Shown: positions 23,629-36,113 of the stretch, one piece after another
Numbering within the stretch: position 1 is the stretch's first letter
How the letters are laid out: the number at the start of each line of letters is the position of its first letter
NCBI GenBank assembly: GCA_033961575.1
Contig: CM066737.1
Span: 97,306,709-97,370,708 of the forward strand
From: Aselliscus stoliczkanus
Taxonomy: Eukaryota; Chordata; Mammalia; Chiroptera; Hipposideridae
Direction: 5' to 3'
DNA length: 64,000 nucleotides
The notes under the pieces: model-generated
Seen by the model: only the letters and a program-made list of their open reading frames with translations
What the model was told of the DNA's origin: nothing
Databases searched by the model: none
Program-made: the position numbers and the translations under genes

Positions 23629-24632
23629 TGGGATAAAAAACTAGGAGAGGAAAGATCTATGAAACAGAAATGATAAAGATTTGAAAGTTGTTTGGAAGAA
23701 AGAGTCAGGAAGACTCAAGTGCTTCTAGTTGGCTGGGTGGGAAGATTGAGATTTCTGGTTTAGGAGTCTGACTAGCTGGCTGTACCCCATGGAATGATGT
23801 GATCTGCACTGAGGATAACACAGGACCTTAGAAAGAATGGGAACCCAAAGAACATTTGTTCAGTTTCATCAGGTTTTCACTTTTTTAATAGAACAATAGA
23901 TTGGTAAATCAAGAAATAACCCTAAAATACAGTGTAACTGGGTTGTATCAAGGCATTGCAAAATATCACACGATCTCCTTGCAGGCAAAATGGAGAGATC
24001 GGACGACAGTTCCATGGAGTTATTCAAAGTAGAACACCTATACTAAAAATCCATTTGTTAAGTGAATTGATTAGCATCTAACAAAAAGACCTGCCAGAGA
24101 GGAGGTTCTCCATGAATCTGCTCAATAGATGAATCTGGAAGGGGTCTCAAAGGATGAGCAAATGGCTGGTTCCAGTTCCATCTTGTGGGCATGCTCATTT
24201 GTAACTGAGAAACACAATCAAATCAATAAGCAGATTTACCAAATTATGAATGAGATAGAGGTGGGGACAACAGTTGATAGACTGAATAACAGACTTGAGA
24301 TTTTTAATGGTCGTTTGAGAAGCCATTCTAAGGAATTAGTCCTGAATTTGGAGGGAAAGCTTTATAGAGAAAATATTTATCATAATATTATCAGTAATAG
24401 CACAACCTAAATACCCCCCAGCTATGGAGAACTGTTTAAGTAATCTCCTGTAAAATCACTGAAATATGCAACAACAGTGAAAATTCTTTTATAAAGACTA
24501 TGCAGTAATAGGAGAAATGTTTATAATATAAATGTTAAGAGAAAAAAGAAAAAAGGAATCAAATTCATATATGGCATTGTTCAAACCTATGTACGGGGGC
24601 GGGGGGAGTCCATGCATTAAAATGTAAGCAGT

Positions 24633-24742
24633 CAGGCCGGCCAAGTGGCACAGTAGTTAAGCGTTGGCTTGGGAAGCCAGTGGCCCCGGTTCAGGTCCCA
24701 CATATGAGGGCCAGTGACACTGCCCTCAAAAAAAAAAAAAAA
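24633..24742 (+). mobile_element. Short-form SINE
   Basis: Head-only SINE with pure A tail and GTAAGCAGT duplications at 24624-24632 and 24743-24751. Confidence 0.92.
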
Positions 24743-24888
24743 GTAAGCAGTGGTTATATTTGGATGATGGAACTAGCTAACAACACTTTTTTTCCCCACT
24801 TTTCTACTCTACTTTCTAGGTTGTATTTAATAAGCATAGATTTTTATGACAAAAATAAAAATAGAGAATATCCACAAAAAATTGTGTG

Positions 24889-24913
24889 CGTGTGTGCGTG
24901 TGTGTGTGTGTGT
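24889..24913 (+). repeat. (GT)n microsatellite
   Basis: Short GTGTGC/GT run. Confidence 0.85.
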
Positions 24914-25317
24914 ATTTAAAAGCCAGAGCCATGAACCAAAGCTAACTAGATTTTAATAAGAATCAGTGACGTTCTGAGATGAGGGCTTTTTTAAATACCA
25001 AGTTTAGAGCTGGAGCAACAGGGCTGAACAACAGTTCCTGTGGGATTTAAAAAAAAAAAGACCTAGAAATTAACTGACTGTAAATTTGTTATGAGCCAAC
25101 AGTGACAGGGCTGAGGGGAAAAGATAGCCATAATGTAAACTTCGGATTTCTTAATATAATTTGTATGCAAAACAAAGGCAGTAAGAATCTTCCCACTGTG
25201 CTGTGTGAGTTGGACTATATCTAGAGTGTTGTGTTCAGCTTTGAACTTGAACTTTAAAAAAAGATGAAACCTGAAGAGCTGCCAGCAGGATGAGGCATGA
25301 GAACCACAGAGCAGAGC

Positions 25318-25495
25318 AGTGGTTCCCACACTTTGGCTGCATCAGAATCACCCTGAGGCTTGTTCAAATGCAGATTTCTGGATCCCCTCCCAGGGTTTAT
25401 GAGTCTACAAATCTGGAAGAATCTGCATTTCTAACTAGTTACTAGGTGATGCTGATGCTGCTGCTCTGAGGCCCACCCTTTGAGACCCACTGGCA
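25318..25495 (+). mobile_element. MER5A-like element
   Basis: GTGGTTCCCACACTTTGGCT, GCATCAGAATCACC and CTAGGTGATGCTGATGCTGC mark a complete forward MER5A. Confidence 0.88.
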
Positions 25496-25499
25496 TTGT

Positions 25500-25690
25500 G
25501 AATAAAAGCAAAAACCAGGCTGCCAGGGATGGAATCCCAGCTCTTCCACCTAGCTGCGTGACCTCGGATGAGCTTGTTTGCCCTCTCTGTGCCTGTTTCC
25601 TTATCTGTAAAACAGAATAATTTGAACCACCTCATATGTATATTATGGCTTTGAGGTAGTCAATATTTATAAAGCATTTAAACATCCAGC
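25500..25690 (+). mobile_element. MIR SINE
   Basis: GCTGCGTGACCTCGGATGAG and TTTCCTTATCTGTAAAACAG are classic MIR core motifs; CTTTGAGGTAG is in the tail. Confidence 0.85.
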
Positions 25691-26089
25691 CTGGCGTATA
25701 ATGTTTTTTAATTCAATGAGGAACACTTACAGATGTTTCATCTTAAATAGGAAGACATTTAAACATTTTCAAATATTGGAAATGCTTTTATGTGGAAGAC
25801 ATATTCTGCATGGTTCCTGGGGACAGACGTGGAATCAAAGGGTGGAAGTGACCAAGAAGCAGCCTTTGGAACTGTATCAAGAAGGCTTTTTGGCAGATGC
25901 AGCAACAATGGAGCCGGTGGCCTGGCTTGGTTCTGAGTGTCCCAATACGCACTTGGGGCACTCCCTGTAAGAAGTGGTGGAAAGGGATTCCTGTAAGGGG
26001 TAAGACAAAGTAGTCACTGAATAAACATTAGCTAGTTCCAGTAACACAGCCTTGCTGTAAGGGAATTTTCACCAGTAATCACCTAGAGT

Positions 26090-26275
26090 TCTCAAAGTGT
26101 TGCCTCAGACCAACATTATTACCGAGAATTTATCAGAAATGTAAATTCCTGGGCCCCACCTCTGAGCTACTGACTCAGAAACTCTGCAGGGGCGGGGAGG
26201 GGATGCTTGGCAACCTGTGCTTTCACAAGCCCTCCAGGGGTGCTAATGCACCTCAAGTGTGAGAACCAATGACCT
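26090..26275 (-). mobile_element. MER5A-like element
   Basis: GAGTTCTCAAAGTGTTGCCT through TGACTCAGAAACTCTGCAGG to GCACCTCAAGTGTGAGAACC, reversed MER5A. Confidence 0.88.
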
Positions 26276-26774
26276 AGATAGCATCACCCAAAGCAGTATT
26301 TCCACGAGGCTCCAGAACACTGCAACGTGATTAAAGTAAATTCACTCCAATAAGGCATGAGGTATAATATGCCTTCAATAAATACATGCATCAAACTCTT
26401 GTTTATACCAAATACTTGCTTTTGTGTTTAAAATATATATCACAAATATAATGCTGAATTTGTTGAAAACCAAAAAATCCAAAATCTACAGAGAAAAGAA
26501 ATGTACCCCTTCCCATCACCCTCCTGGCAGGGGCTGCTCACTATTAAGCACCCTACAGGGGTGGGGTGGGAAGGGAGGAACGTGGTATGGAGGACAGTGT
26601 TCTGACTTGGAGCATCAGAGTACCTAAGGGATGAGAGGGACCTCCTAGACCATGGTCTTAGGTCACCCACTGTCCCAATCCAGAGGAAAACACAATGACC
26701 CTGGCACAGGTGGAGCCTTCCCGTCTCCCTCCTCGCCCACAGGACAGCAGTTTGGAAGAAACAACTTAGCACAC

Positions 26775-26950
26775 TTGGAGAGCCTTTCTCATGTTCCAGG
26801 CGCTCTTCTAAGTACTTTAGGCATATTAACTCCTTATACCACATCTCTGAGGTAGGTACTAACATCCCCATTTTACAGTTGAGAAAACTGAGGGTCAGAG
26901 AAGTTAAGTAATTTCCAAAAGGTCACGCAGCTAATAAAGGGAAGACGTTG
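26775..26950 (-). mobile_element. MIR SINE
   Basis: CCCATTTTACAGTTGAGAAA, GGTCAGAGAAGTTAAGTAAT and AGGTCACGCAGCTAATAA are the reversed MIR core. Confidence 0.88.
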
Positions 26951-27972
26951 GTGGTGAGCCTTCACAGTCTTTCTCCAGAGTCTATACATTTAACCTCAAT
27001 ACTGTACTCCCTGTTGAGGCCAGGGACAGAGAACAGATACAAGTATGAAGGCCACCAACCTTACCCGTATGTGCTTTTGAGAGAGACAGACAGACATGGA
27101 ACCAGAGAGATGAGATGGAGCCAGAGAGTGCCAACAAGCTCAAGACAATGGTACGTGTAAGCCAGGGATCCAGAGGGCATGAGGAGAAATCCTGGAAAAT
27201 GGCTTCCATGCGGTTTTGTCAGTCCCTGGGTTTCCCTAGGTGAGCACTGGAGTGGATGCAGGAATGGGGTGACTACATGCGTAAGCAAACAGACTTGAAT
27301 CTGTAACAGGCAAGGGCAGGGGACAGTGTGACAGCTTTCCTTTTCTTCTACAAAACAATTTCAAATGAGTAGGTGAGAAGCAGCAGGAGTGAAGGTATCA
27401 AGGGAAAGTAACGGCCGGATGCAGAGCTGTTGGCAGTAGAGAAGCATGAAAGAGCCTTGCCTACAGGACACAGGGACACAGGCAGTGATGAAAGGGGGGT
27501 GGGGTGGCAGAGTGGGCACTCCCCAACTAGGGTGCCCCCACACAATGTGTTGGGCTCCTTAGCAGCTGCCTCCCCTAGACTCCCAGGACCACTTTGTGTT
27601 TCCATCACATTAACACTTCTCCCCAACAGCCTGGCATCCACGTCAGTGCTGTGCTCTCCTGGGAGTGTGACAGCACCTGCACAAAAGGGACTGCAGCTGA
27701 TCATCTCTGAATGTGTAGCTCCTGCTATGTTGTCAGTTTTGGAAATGTTTGCAGAGCTGAATTTGCTGGAGTGCTGCTGGCATCCAGATGCAGTCGAATG
27801 TGTTGTCACCTCAAGGAGAAGAACGACAGAACGAGTGCATGCCCCAGGGGCTATGTCCTAGTTGGGGAGCCCCCAGGAGTCAACCTGGAGGCAAGGATTC
27901 AAGTGCAAGCAGTTCATTTGGGAGGTGAAAGCATCACCCAAACCTGTAGGGGACTGGGGAGGAGAGTGAACG

Positions 27973-28022
27973 GACAAAGGGTATCTTATCGAGAGGCAGT
28001 TGACAAAGGGTATCTTATCGAG
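27973..28022 (+). repeat. Short direct duplication
   Basis: A perfect 21-nt copy starting GACAAAGGGTATC occurs at 27973-27993 and 28002-28022 (period 29). Confidence 0.92.
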
Positions 28023-28284
28023 CCAGATGTCAGTGTGAGCAGCTGCAGCTTACTCCACTAGGGACACTCCGAGAGCCTGTGTAGAATACACTCAAGGGAG
28101 GAGGGGGCCAGGGCACATACACGACAACCCCCATCAGTCATTGGGTGTGCTCATTCCCCAGACCTTTGGGCCCTTTGTGTGAGTGGCAGAGCAGACTCCA
28201 GCTGGAAGAGGACGCTCTTGGACAAAACGCAGGTGCCAGCAGCTGGAAGTCAGACGAGTGTGCAACGAAACGGTAATGGCAAGG

Positions 28285-28475
28285 GCAGCGGGCCTCAAGC
28301 CTGAGTGGCACCCGAATCGCACAGAGGGCTTGTTAAAACACAGATCGTGGGGCCCTACTCCCAGAGCTCAGCAGGTCTGGGGAGAGGCCCAAGAATCTGC
28401 ATCTTTAACAAGTTCCCAGATGAGACTGCTGCTGCTGATGGTCTGGAAACGCACCTTGAAAAGCACTGGGCTCAG
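28285..28475 (+). mobile_element. MER5A-like element
   Basis: GGGCTTGTTAAAACACAGAT, AGCAGGTCTGGGGAGAGGCC and CATCTTTAACAAGTTCCCAG, forward MER5A. Confidence 0.9.
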
Positions 28476-28562
28476 GATATGGGCAGGGCACCGACATGGT
28501 TGATACAGACTGGATACTGGGGTGGGGGGATCTAATACCTAGGGTTGGGCAGAGCTTAAAGA

Positions 28563-28655
28563 TGAAGGAAACCAGAATTTTACCCCAAAATATGACTCTG
28601 AAATAAAAAATTATTTTGAGCTGAAGGCAGCTGAGAACCAGCAGATGCAAAAAAA

Positions 28656-28728
<73 letters not shown>

Positions 28729-29204
28729 AAAAAGCTCCCCACCCTCCTCCAATTTGCCTAAAAGCAGGACATAAATTTTCAAAGTTGTCCCTCCTACCCT
28801 CTCTACCAGGAAGGACAAAAGTGAATCACCAGAGACAACTTTAGACCCTAGCAGCATGGAGATAACACCAGAGAAATCTATACAACAAACTTCACTAACT
28901 AGCCTGTACCTACCATTCTTTGCCCATATATCTACCTTCCCACAATCTGCAGCCCTTGGAAGTCTAAAACCGCTTTCCTTTGTCTTATCATTTCTTAAAA
29001 ATATATCGTTCTTTATCAAAGAACCATATAAGCTGGAGTTCTAAGCTACCTCTTTGAGTTACTCATTTCTGAGTTTCTTTCGCTTATGTACAAGATATAC
29101 ATGTTAATAAATTTCTGCTTGTTTTTCTTGTTAACCTATCTTTTGTTCGTGACAGGGCCCAGTCAAGAACTTAGCAGTTTAGAAGGAAAGATTCCTCCCC
29201 AACA
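28563..29204 (+). mobile_element. Solo retroviral-type LTR with (GAAA)n inside
   Basis: Starts TGAAGGAAACCAGAATTTTA with an ACCCCAAAATATGACTC block. It has a TTAATAAATTT polyadenylation signal near 29104 and ends ATTCCTCCCCAACA. It is related to the LTRs at 3326-3872 and 46510-47038. No internal viral genes are visible. Boundaries are approximate. Confidence 0.65.
28653..28731 (+). repeat. (GAAA)n microsatellite
   Basis: About 19 GAAA units within the LTR. The phenylalanine/leucine/serine-rich minus-strand frame here is an artefact. Confidence 0.97.
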
Positions 29205-31989
29205 GAGACAAAGCCAAAGAGGCCAGCTACACTTCTATTAGGACCCTCTGTGGAAAACTTCTTCCCCCTCACCCAGAGTCCATGCCCAGCAGTCACAGGC
29301 CAGTGGAGATGGGACGACATAGCAGGCTTCCCTGGAACTCTCTGCACCTGCCACCAGTGGCCAAGGTTAAGGTCACTCACAGCAGCCTGAGGATGCTGCC
29401 ACCTTAGGAGTTCCATCTGGGTCTTTTTCTCTGGGGTGGCCTGGAAAGCCTAGGTCCCAGGGTCAAAGAGCACAAACAAATGTTTCAGAAGGGATCCAGC
29501 TTTTGGCTCCAGCACCACATCCAGCTGGAGACCAAGTGAGTTCAGAAAGCTGCTCCTCCTGATGTGACACAGAGCCCGCCAGCACAAGCCCTGATCTCAC
29601 TGCCAGGGCAGCCACAGGCAGTGCTGAGTGCCTTCCTGATAGGCCTCAGCATCATTACATAGTGACCTTGAGATCCTCCTGCTGTATTCTGGAAAAGGCA
29701 GGTCTTCCAGAAGACACCCCCAAAATAATCTGGCTCACCTTACATTCATTCAACATCTGTGATAACCAGAACAATAACAGGCCTCCTGTCCTTTTCTGCT
29801 TGTTTAGAGTAAGAGCACATGCTTGCAGGGAACACAGAAGCCTAAATAAAAATCGGTGCTTATTTCACGACCCTAAATTTCCACTTGAAATTTACATGGT
29901 CAGTTTCACAACACAAAACCACTGGTGACCTCTTAAGAAACGACAGGGGAAAGGCAGGGGGACAGAGACAACAAAGTTACCCTTCATGGGAGCAGAGGCA
30001 TTCTCGTTTATCTTTCACAGTGATCACCCCTAGCAAAGAGCACAACAGAGCCACCTCCCCACGCTTCCACCTGAGACCGAGGTGACTGCGACAAAAGCCA
30101 AAGTGTTAGGCCTCAGCCCACTGCAGGTCTTTGCATGGACCCTCCCCATTCAAGGGGCCAGTCACTAGGGTATGCTGAGGTGAACACCCCTTAGGAGGGA
30201 CTGTAATTAGTTGCAGTCCAGAGCTGAACTGTACGGGAGAGAAAAGCTTCTCCCCCTTGCAAATCAGAACATTTTTCCAGCTTTCCCAATGGGTTGCCAA
30301 GTGACTCAGCATTGGCCCGTGTGGGCACTATTATTGATGAGAAGTCTTCCACCTGGGTGATATACTGCATACAACACATGCCCAAAGAACAGTGCCAAGT
30401 CATACCAGGAAGAGCAAGCAAATTATTCACCTCCACTTTCAATGGAGGCAAATCGTGTCTTAATGCAGGGGCTACTCAATATCAGAAAGACAAAGACCTA
30501 AGATCATCAGAGATTTCCTTCTAAGATTCAAGGAATTATTAGGCAGAGCCGCTCCTTTCTTGTTGACTATTAAAAGGCCATCAAATCGAGGACAGCATAG
30601 AAAAAGGGCAAGAAAAAAAATGATAATTTTTCAAAAACAACCCCAGAGCAGAAAGCTGCATAAAAGCCTTCAGCTCCCTGTGTGTTGTCTTTGTGAGTAC
30701 TACGAGCTCCACCCAGAGGTCATTTTAGGAACTACATACTCATTTAATTTAAAAAAGAAAATCATCTTCTAGGGTACCAGGAGCCCAACTGCCTTAGAGA
30801 ACTGCTGGAGATTCTTGGACAACATTCCCTCTTTCTTGCCTTTCATTAAAGGAACTGCTCTGAACTCAGAAATACAGCATACACTCAGGGAGCCTGATGA
30901 GGTCCAGTAGAACAACTGCCTTTGATATTCGCACCCCTGGCAGGTAGAACTCACCTCAAAGAAACCGGAGTGTTCAAAGAGTACAGCAGGTCCTCAAATA
31001 ATACCATTTCATTCACTGCTGTTTCATTATAATGTTGATGAGGTGCCCTAGGAACTTAACTCTTGTTTATATCAATTAGTCTATGGTAAAGCTGGTTTCA
31101 TTATACATTGTTTAGCTTAAAGCCGCAGAACCTGTTGACAACCTAAAGTGAAGACTTGCTGTACTTTCAGAAGAAAAACTGATGGCCCTCACTGACATAA
31201 AAAGTAAACCTGGAGACTAACTCGGGGGCAAAGGGGAGTATGCGTAATATTAGAACTGAGGATAATCCTCCTTTAAGGACCCATGGGCCGCTTGCCTACA
31301 AGTCCCAATTGGAAGGCACCCACTCTCTTATGCAACTGAGAGGATTTCCCTGAAGCAGTCAGCAGCCATACTTCCCAAAGAACTGACTGCAGTGCCAGAA
31401 CGTTGTCCTGGTATTCATCCATTCATAACAGTAACAGGCACACACCCCTCACCACTCCACCCCATCCTCCACACCAATGGCCCTTAGGCCGCCAGGGGTC
31501 AGGCTAGGATCAAGAGCCCCCGATGCACTGAGCTCTCAACTTCCCAGTGCAACACACATTCTGTTCCAGACATCATAAGTTCGCCTGGCAAATAAATGAG
31601 GCCTTCAAAGAAAAACAACAACATGTTGGTGCCGAAAGTTTCATCTACCATCTGGAGGGCTTCTCATCACAGCCCGCATGTTCCTGCCTTCATCAGCTTG
31701 TGCCTTACATGAGTTCAGACAGCTTTGACAGATTCTGAAGGTGGAAAAAATCAAACTTACCCTTTGTCTTCCTCCAACACCCCCCCCCCACCTCCCTGCT
31801 GCCTAAGTTCTTTCTTCACTGTAAACACTGAACAGCCTTTTCATGTCTATTGACAAAAATATCTATGGCAATGTTTATCCATCTCAGGAGTATTAAAGCT
31901 CTAGAAACTATCCTTGCTAAACCTCTGTATGTTCTCATTTCAACAAGGCTCAGCATTCCCAGAATGTCGCCTTTTTTTTTTTTAATAGA

Positions 31990-32262
31990 TCTTTTTTTTT
32001 TTTTAGCAGTCTTGGGTTCACAGCAGAATTGAACAAAAGTTCAGTTATCTCCCATAAACCCTCTGCCCCCATACATGCATGGCCTCCCCAACTGACATCA
32101 TCCCTTCATCACAGTGGGACAGTTCTTACAACAGATAAACCTACATGGATATATCATCATCACTCAGAGTCCATAGGTTACATGAATATTCACTCTTGGT
32201 GTTCTATATTCTATGGGTTTGGACAAATGTATAATGACATATATCCCAAAAATCCTCTCCCT
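31990..32262 (-). mobile_element. Old LINE-1 fragment
   Basis: AACAAAAGTTCAGTTATCTC, AACCTACATGGATATATCAT and ATGGGTTTGGACAAATGTAT are an antisense L1M 3' region. The same block in sense orientation is near 40330-40450. Confidence 0.8.
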
Positions 32263-32309
32263 CTTTGTTTATTGACCATAAGGCAAACATATCTGTGCTC
32301 GGCATGACT

Positions 32310-32466
32310 CAATATGACTCTGAGCAGTATTCCCCAGGCTGCCTAGCGATAAGAATCACCAGGGAGACTGGTTATCACAAATATTCGGACTTCACCCTCG
32401 ATCCACTAAATCAGATCGTATTGGGGAGAGACCCAGAAAGTTATAGAGCATCCAGGCACCCCACAT
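32310..32466 (+). mobile_element. MER5-like element
   Basis: AAGAATCACCAGGGAGACTG and CACTAAATCAGATCGTA keep the MER5 order, strongly diverged. Confidence 0.6.
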
Positions 32467-33266
32467 GATTGCTGTTATCAGGAAAGTTTCAAAATACATT
32501 TCTAAAGAAGAGATGTTCCTAGTTTCAGAATCTGCAAGCTGCAGAGCAGCATCCATTAAGAATGTAGAAGCTGTTCCCTACACACTTGAGCTCCAGCTCC
32601 ATCAGGATACCTACAATTCAAGATGGGTCCCATTCTTTATTTTTAATAGCAGGGCTGCTAACACATTCCTCACTTATTCCCTTAGCTTGTTGCATAGTAG
32701 CAGAAAATTTTGCAAGGCTTAACAAGCATCCAGCTGTATTAGGAAATATTTTTGTATTCCTACACAATGATCTACCACTGGTCTCCAGTTTATAAGCACG
32801 CTACTTGGATCACTTGTGCAAAATGATGGGTTAGAAAGTGAATCTGCCTGGTCACAGGAAAGGATTTGCCCAGTGACATTTGCACACATCGTGCACAGAG
32901 CAGAACACATGACCAATGTGGGTTTTTCTTCTTTGTGCCTTGAGGGCTCTTCTGCCAACTGCTCCCCAAGGATCCCCACTGCTCTGCATTCTGCCACAGC
33001 CAATGAGGGTTTATGGCAAAATTCGCTGGGCAGCAAGCCATGTGGCTCTTCCAGATGGCAATTAGGAGAGAACGAAAGGCTGAATTACAAGGTGTTTGAA
33101 AATACAGTTCGCAAAAGAAAAAGTCAGATCTTATTTTCTCTTACCTGCTGGTGATGAAATCTATGTATTCCTCCAAAAACAGACGCCTAACTCCAAGGTC
33201 ATTCAGAGTCAAAAGCTCAGTCAATAGAAAAATAAACTACACAATGTCCACCATGAAAATCCGTTA

Positions 33267-33416
<150 letters not shown>

Positions 33417-33450
33417 CTACAAAAAAATACCCAAAGAGACAGTTCAAAAA
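33417..33450 (-). promoter_or_regulatory. 3' splice site of PHEX exon 12
   Basis: In the gene sense the intron ends with a run of seven T followed by GTAG, directly before the exon's first ATG codon. A possible branch-point context (TTGAACT) lies about 25-30 nt upstream. A SINE begins only 45 nt from this acceptor (33462), so all natural branch-point and pyrimidine-tract signals are squeezed into this short stretch. Confidence 0.85.
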
Positions 33451-33461
33451 CCAAGAAGTGG

Positions 33462-33573
33462 GCCAGCCGAGTGGTGCGGTGGTTAAGAGCTGGCTTGGGA
33501 CGCCAGCGGCCCCGGATCAGATCCCACATATGAAGGCCAGTGACACTGTCCTCTAAAAAAAAAAAAAAAACAA
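33462..33573 (+). mobile_element. Short-form SINE beside the PHEX exon
   Basis: Starts GGCCAGCCGAGTGG and ends at ACTGTCCTCT plus a 16-A tail; imperfect A-rich CAAGAAG duplications flank it. It is antisense to PHEX and begins 45 nt upstream of the exon 12 acceptor. In gene sense its tail is a T-run followed by AG at 33554-33553, a strong-looking extra acceptor. Confidence 0.92.
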
Positions 33574-34799
33574 CAAGAAGCTTCAGACAATGTTTTCTGG
33601 ACCACAAGAAATAGTTCAATGTGAAACATGGTGGGAAAGGGGTTCCTTTAAGCTTGACTCTGCCCTGGCAACATTTCTTTCCCCTGGAAAAAGTTGCCCC
33701 GCCTCACCACCACCACCACCACTAGAAATGACTATTTCTCCCATGAGAACAATTATTAGCCCATCCTTATCAAGGTAGCAACTAATTTCAATAGTCTAAT
33801 AAGGGTTTGAAAGAAGCAAGGAAAGGCATGGGCTATGTATTTAAGACAGCTATTGCACAAGAAAGTGAGTGAACAGTTGAAAGATATGCTGTTAACAAAG
33901 CAACAGGCAGGGAGAGCTAGCACCCCAAAGGATGCTCCCCAAACATAAATCAGCGTTATGTCAAGACCCCAGTTCTCTCCAGCTTTCGTGCTACTGGTTC
34001 AACCAAGTGCTTGGCTGTTCTCTGTCATCTTCCTGTTTTCCCCTTTCTCCCTTGCAGCTAAGAAAAGTTTTACGTTATTTCAAATCTAAAATGGTAGGTC
34101 TAACAGGGACTGCCATAGAAAGGCTATCTTCACTTCTGGGAAAATGGCGCAATAGACAGACGCTGTGCTAACTGCCTCCCAGGATCACACCAAAATTACA
34201 AACAAATTATACAGCATTCAACCCTGGAGGTCCCCAGAACACTGGAGGAACAGAACCACTAAACAAAGAACTTAAAGAGGAGGCCGCGTCGGGTCTGGTA
34301 GGACGGGTGGAGACAAGAGAGGGCTAACCCCATGAGGGAGGTCCCAGCTGTGGAGAGGCTTCTCCGGTTGGGGGAGAGACCCTCCGGCCACACCCCAAGC
34401 TCACCAGCCCAGAGTTCCTTTGCCGGGAAGAGGAGTTCTAATATAGCCGGCAGTAAATTAGTGAGGACTCTCTTTGCTCAGCTCGGTGAGGCTGAGAGCG
34501 GCTGGAGAATCAGTGGGGCCGGCGCCCGGGCTTGCTCACCGGTGAGAACTTACCTGGTTCCTGGTGGAGGGAGTGGCTGTGTGAGCCGGGAGCCTGCAGG
34601 GACGGACTGAACTGAGCACCTTTGGTGCAAAGGCTGGAGGTTTTTGGACTGTAGTTCCCGTGGTGTGGGGCCTGCACACGAGTGGTGTAGGGAGGGCGCC
34701 ATTTTGTCGGGCTTGGACCCTCCCACAAAGGCTCAGGTCCGAGACCTCATTGGTCTGGTGGAATTGGCGCAGAAGGGCGTGTGTGCGTGCACGTGCGCC

Positions 34800-35100
34800 T
34801 GCGGCCTTGGATCCCCACCCTCCGCCCGGCTTATACTGCGTTGCCAGGGAAACGCAGGGCGGGTGCCCTCCAGCTCCAACAGGCTGCTCACTGAGACTTC
34901 GGAGTGCGCGAGCTGCCTCAGATCCCCACCCTCTGCACGGCTTGTGCTGCGTTGCCAGGGAATGCCAGGTGGGCGTGCTCCGGCTCCAACAGGCTGCTCA
35001 CTGAGACACGGGAGTGTGCAAGCCGCCTCGGGTCCTGCTCTCTGCACTGCGCTTGCATAGTTGCTAGGCTGGTAACTGGTTGTCAGGCTGCTCGGCCTGA
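34800..35100 (+). repeat. Tandem units in LINE-1 copy A 5'UTR
   Basis: Three CpG-rich units start near 34809, 34920 and 35031. Each runs from GATCCCCACCCTC-like sequence through GTTGCCAGGGAA to GGCTGCTCACTGAGAC. They resemble promoter monomers of rodent L1, though that function is inferred. Copy B also has three units; C and D have two. Confidence 0.85.
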
Positions 35101-35244
35101 CCTGTGAGCAGCTGATTGGGACAGGCTGAGACTGGGAGTTTTCCTGGGAGTGTTGGGCCGTGAGCTGTGTGCCTGCGTGATCCAGCCAGGGCTCTCCTGG
35201 TGATCTATCTAATACATCAAAGCAATCCCAGAGCAACAGCCAGA

Positions 35245-36113
35245 ATGGGGAAACAAAGAAACATGTCACAAGTAAAAGATCAGAAGAAACCTCTAGAAAT
35301 GGAACCAAATGAAACAGAGGGATCCAACCTTTCAGAAATAGAGTTTAGAACACTGATGATAAGAATGTTTAACAAACTTAGTGAGGACATAAGGAAGGAT
35401 AGAGAAATCATAAAAAAACAACCAGTTAGAACTAAAGAATACAATAACTGAAATGAAGAGGACACTCAAAGGAATTACCAGTAGAGTAGATGAAGCAGAG
35501 GAGCGGATCAGCGATTTGGAAAACAAAATAGCAGAAATCAACCAGTTGGCACAACAAAAAGACTAAAGAATAAAAAACAATAAAAAATAGTTTAAGAGCC
35601 CTATGGGACAAGGTGAAGCGCAACCACCTTAGACTCATAGGAACACCAGAAGCAGAAGAGAAGAAGGGGTCGAGAATGTATTTGAAAAAACAATGACTGA
35701 AAATTTCCCTGCCCTGGTGAAGGAAATCAACATATATGCCCAGGAAGTGCAAAGCATTCCAAACGAGCTGAATCCAAACAGGTCCACACCAAGACACATC
35801 ATAGTTAAAATGGCAAAGCTTAACGACAGACAGAATCCTAGAGGCAGCAAGAGAAAGACAGCAGGTTACATACCAAGGAACTCCTATTAGATCAACAGCT
35901 GACTTGTCTACAGAAACTCTGCAGGCCAGAAGAGAGTGGCAGGAGATATTCAAAGTGACACAAAATAAAGGCCTACAACCAAGATTGCTCTACCCAGCAC
36001 GGCTATCACTTAAAATTGAAGGAGAAATAAAGAGCTTCTCAGAAAAGAATAAGCTTAAGGAATTCATTACCACCAAGCCAGTATTGCAAGAAACGTTAAA
36101 AGGGCTTTTTTAA
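35245..36113 (+). pseudogene. LINE-1 ORF1 of copy A, broken
   Basis: Begins MGKQRNMSQVKDQKK and ends LKEFITTKPVLQETLKGLF, so both ends are preserved. It is broken by a frameshift near 35420, by stops near 35563 and by a 4-nt loss near 35828, which it shares with copy C. ORF1p is the trimeric RNA-binding chaperone of L1. Confidence 0.9.

Noticed and set aside
26440..28061. Several 100-150 aa open frames on both strands
   Set aside because: Overlapping frames on opposite strands with no similarity, in sequence containing MIR and MER5 pieces; typical of GC-richer non-coding DNA.
28405..29019. 204-aa minus-strand open frame
   Set aside because: Its middle is the translation of the (GAAA)n array and the rest is LTR and MER5A sequence.
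31600..31760. Possible PHEX exon on the minus strand ending before GTAAGTTT near 31757
   Set aside because: Translation gives no M13 peptidase similarity and no good acceptor lies upstream.
34332..35308. Proline/serine-rich frames in the LINE-1 5'UTR (also at 42769-43590 and 60739-61449)
   Set aside because: GC-rich 5'UTR reads open in several frames on both strands; frames are not conserved in phase or length between copies A, B, C and D.
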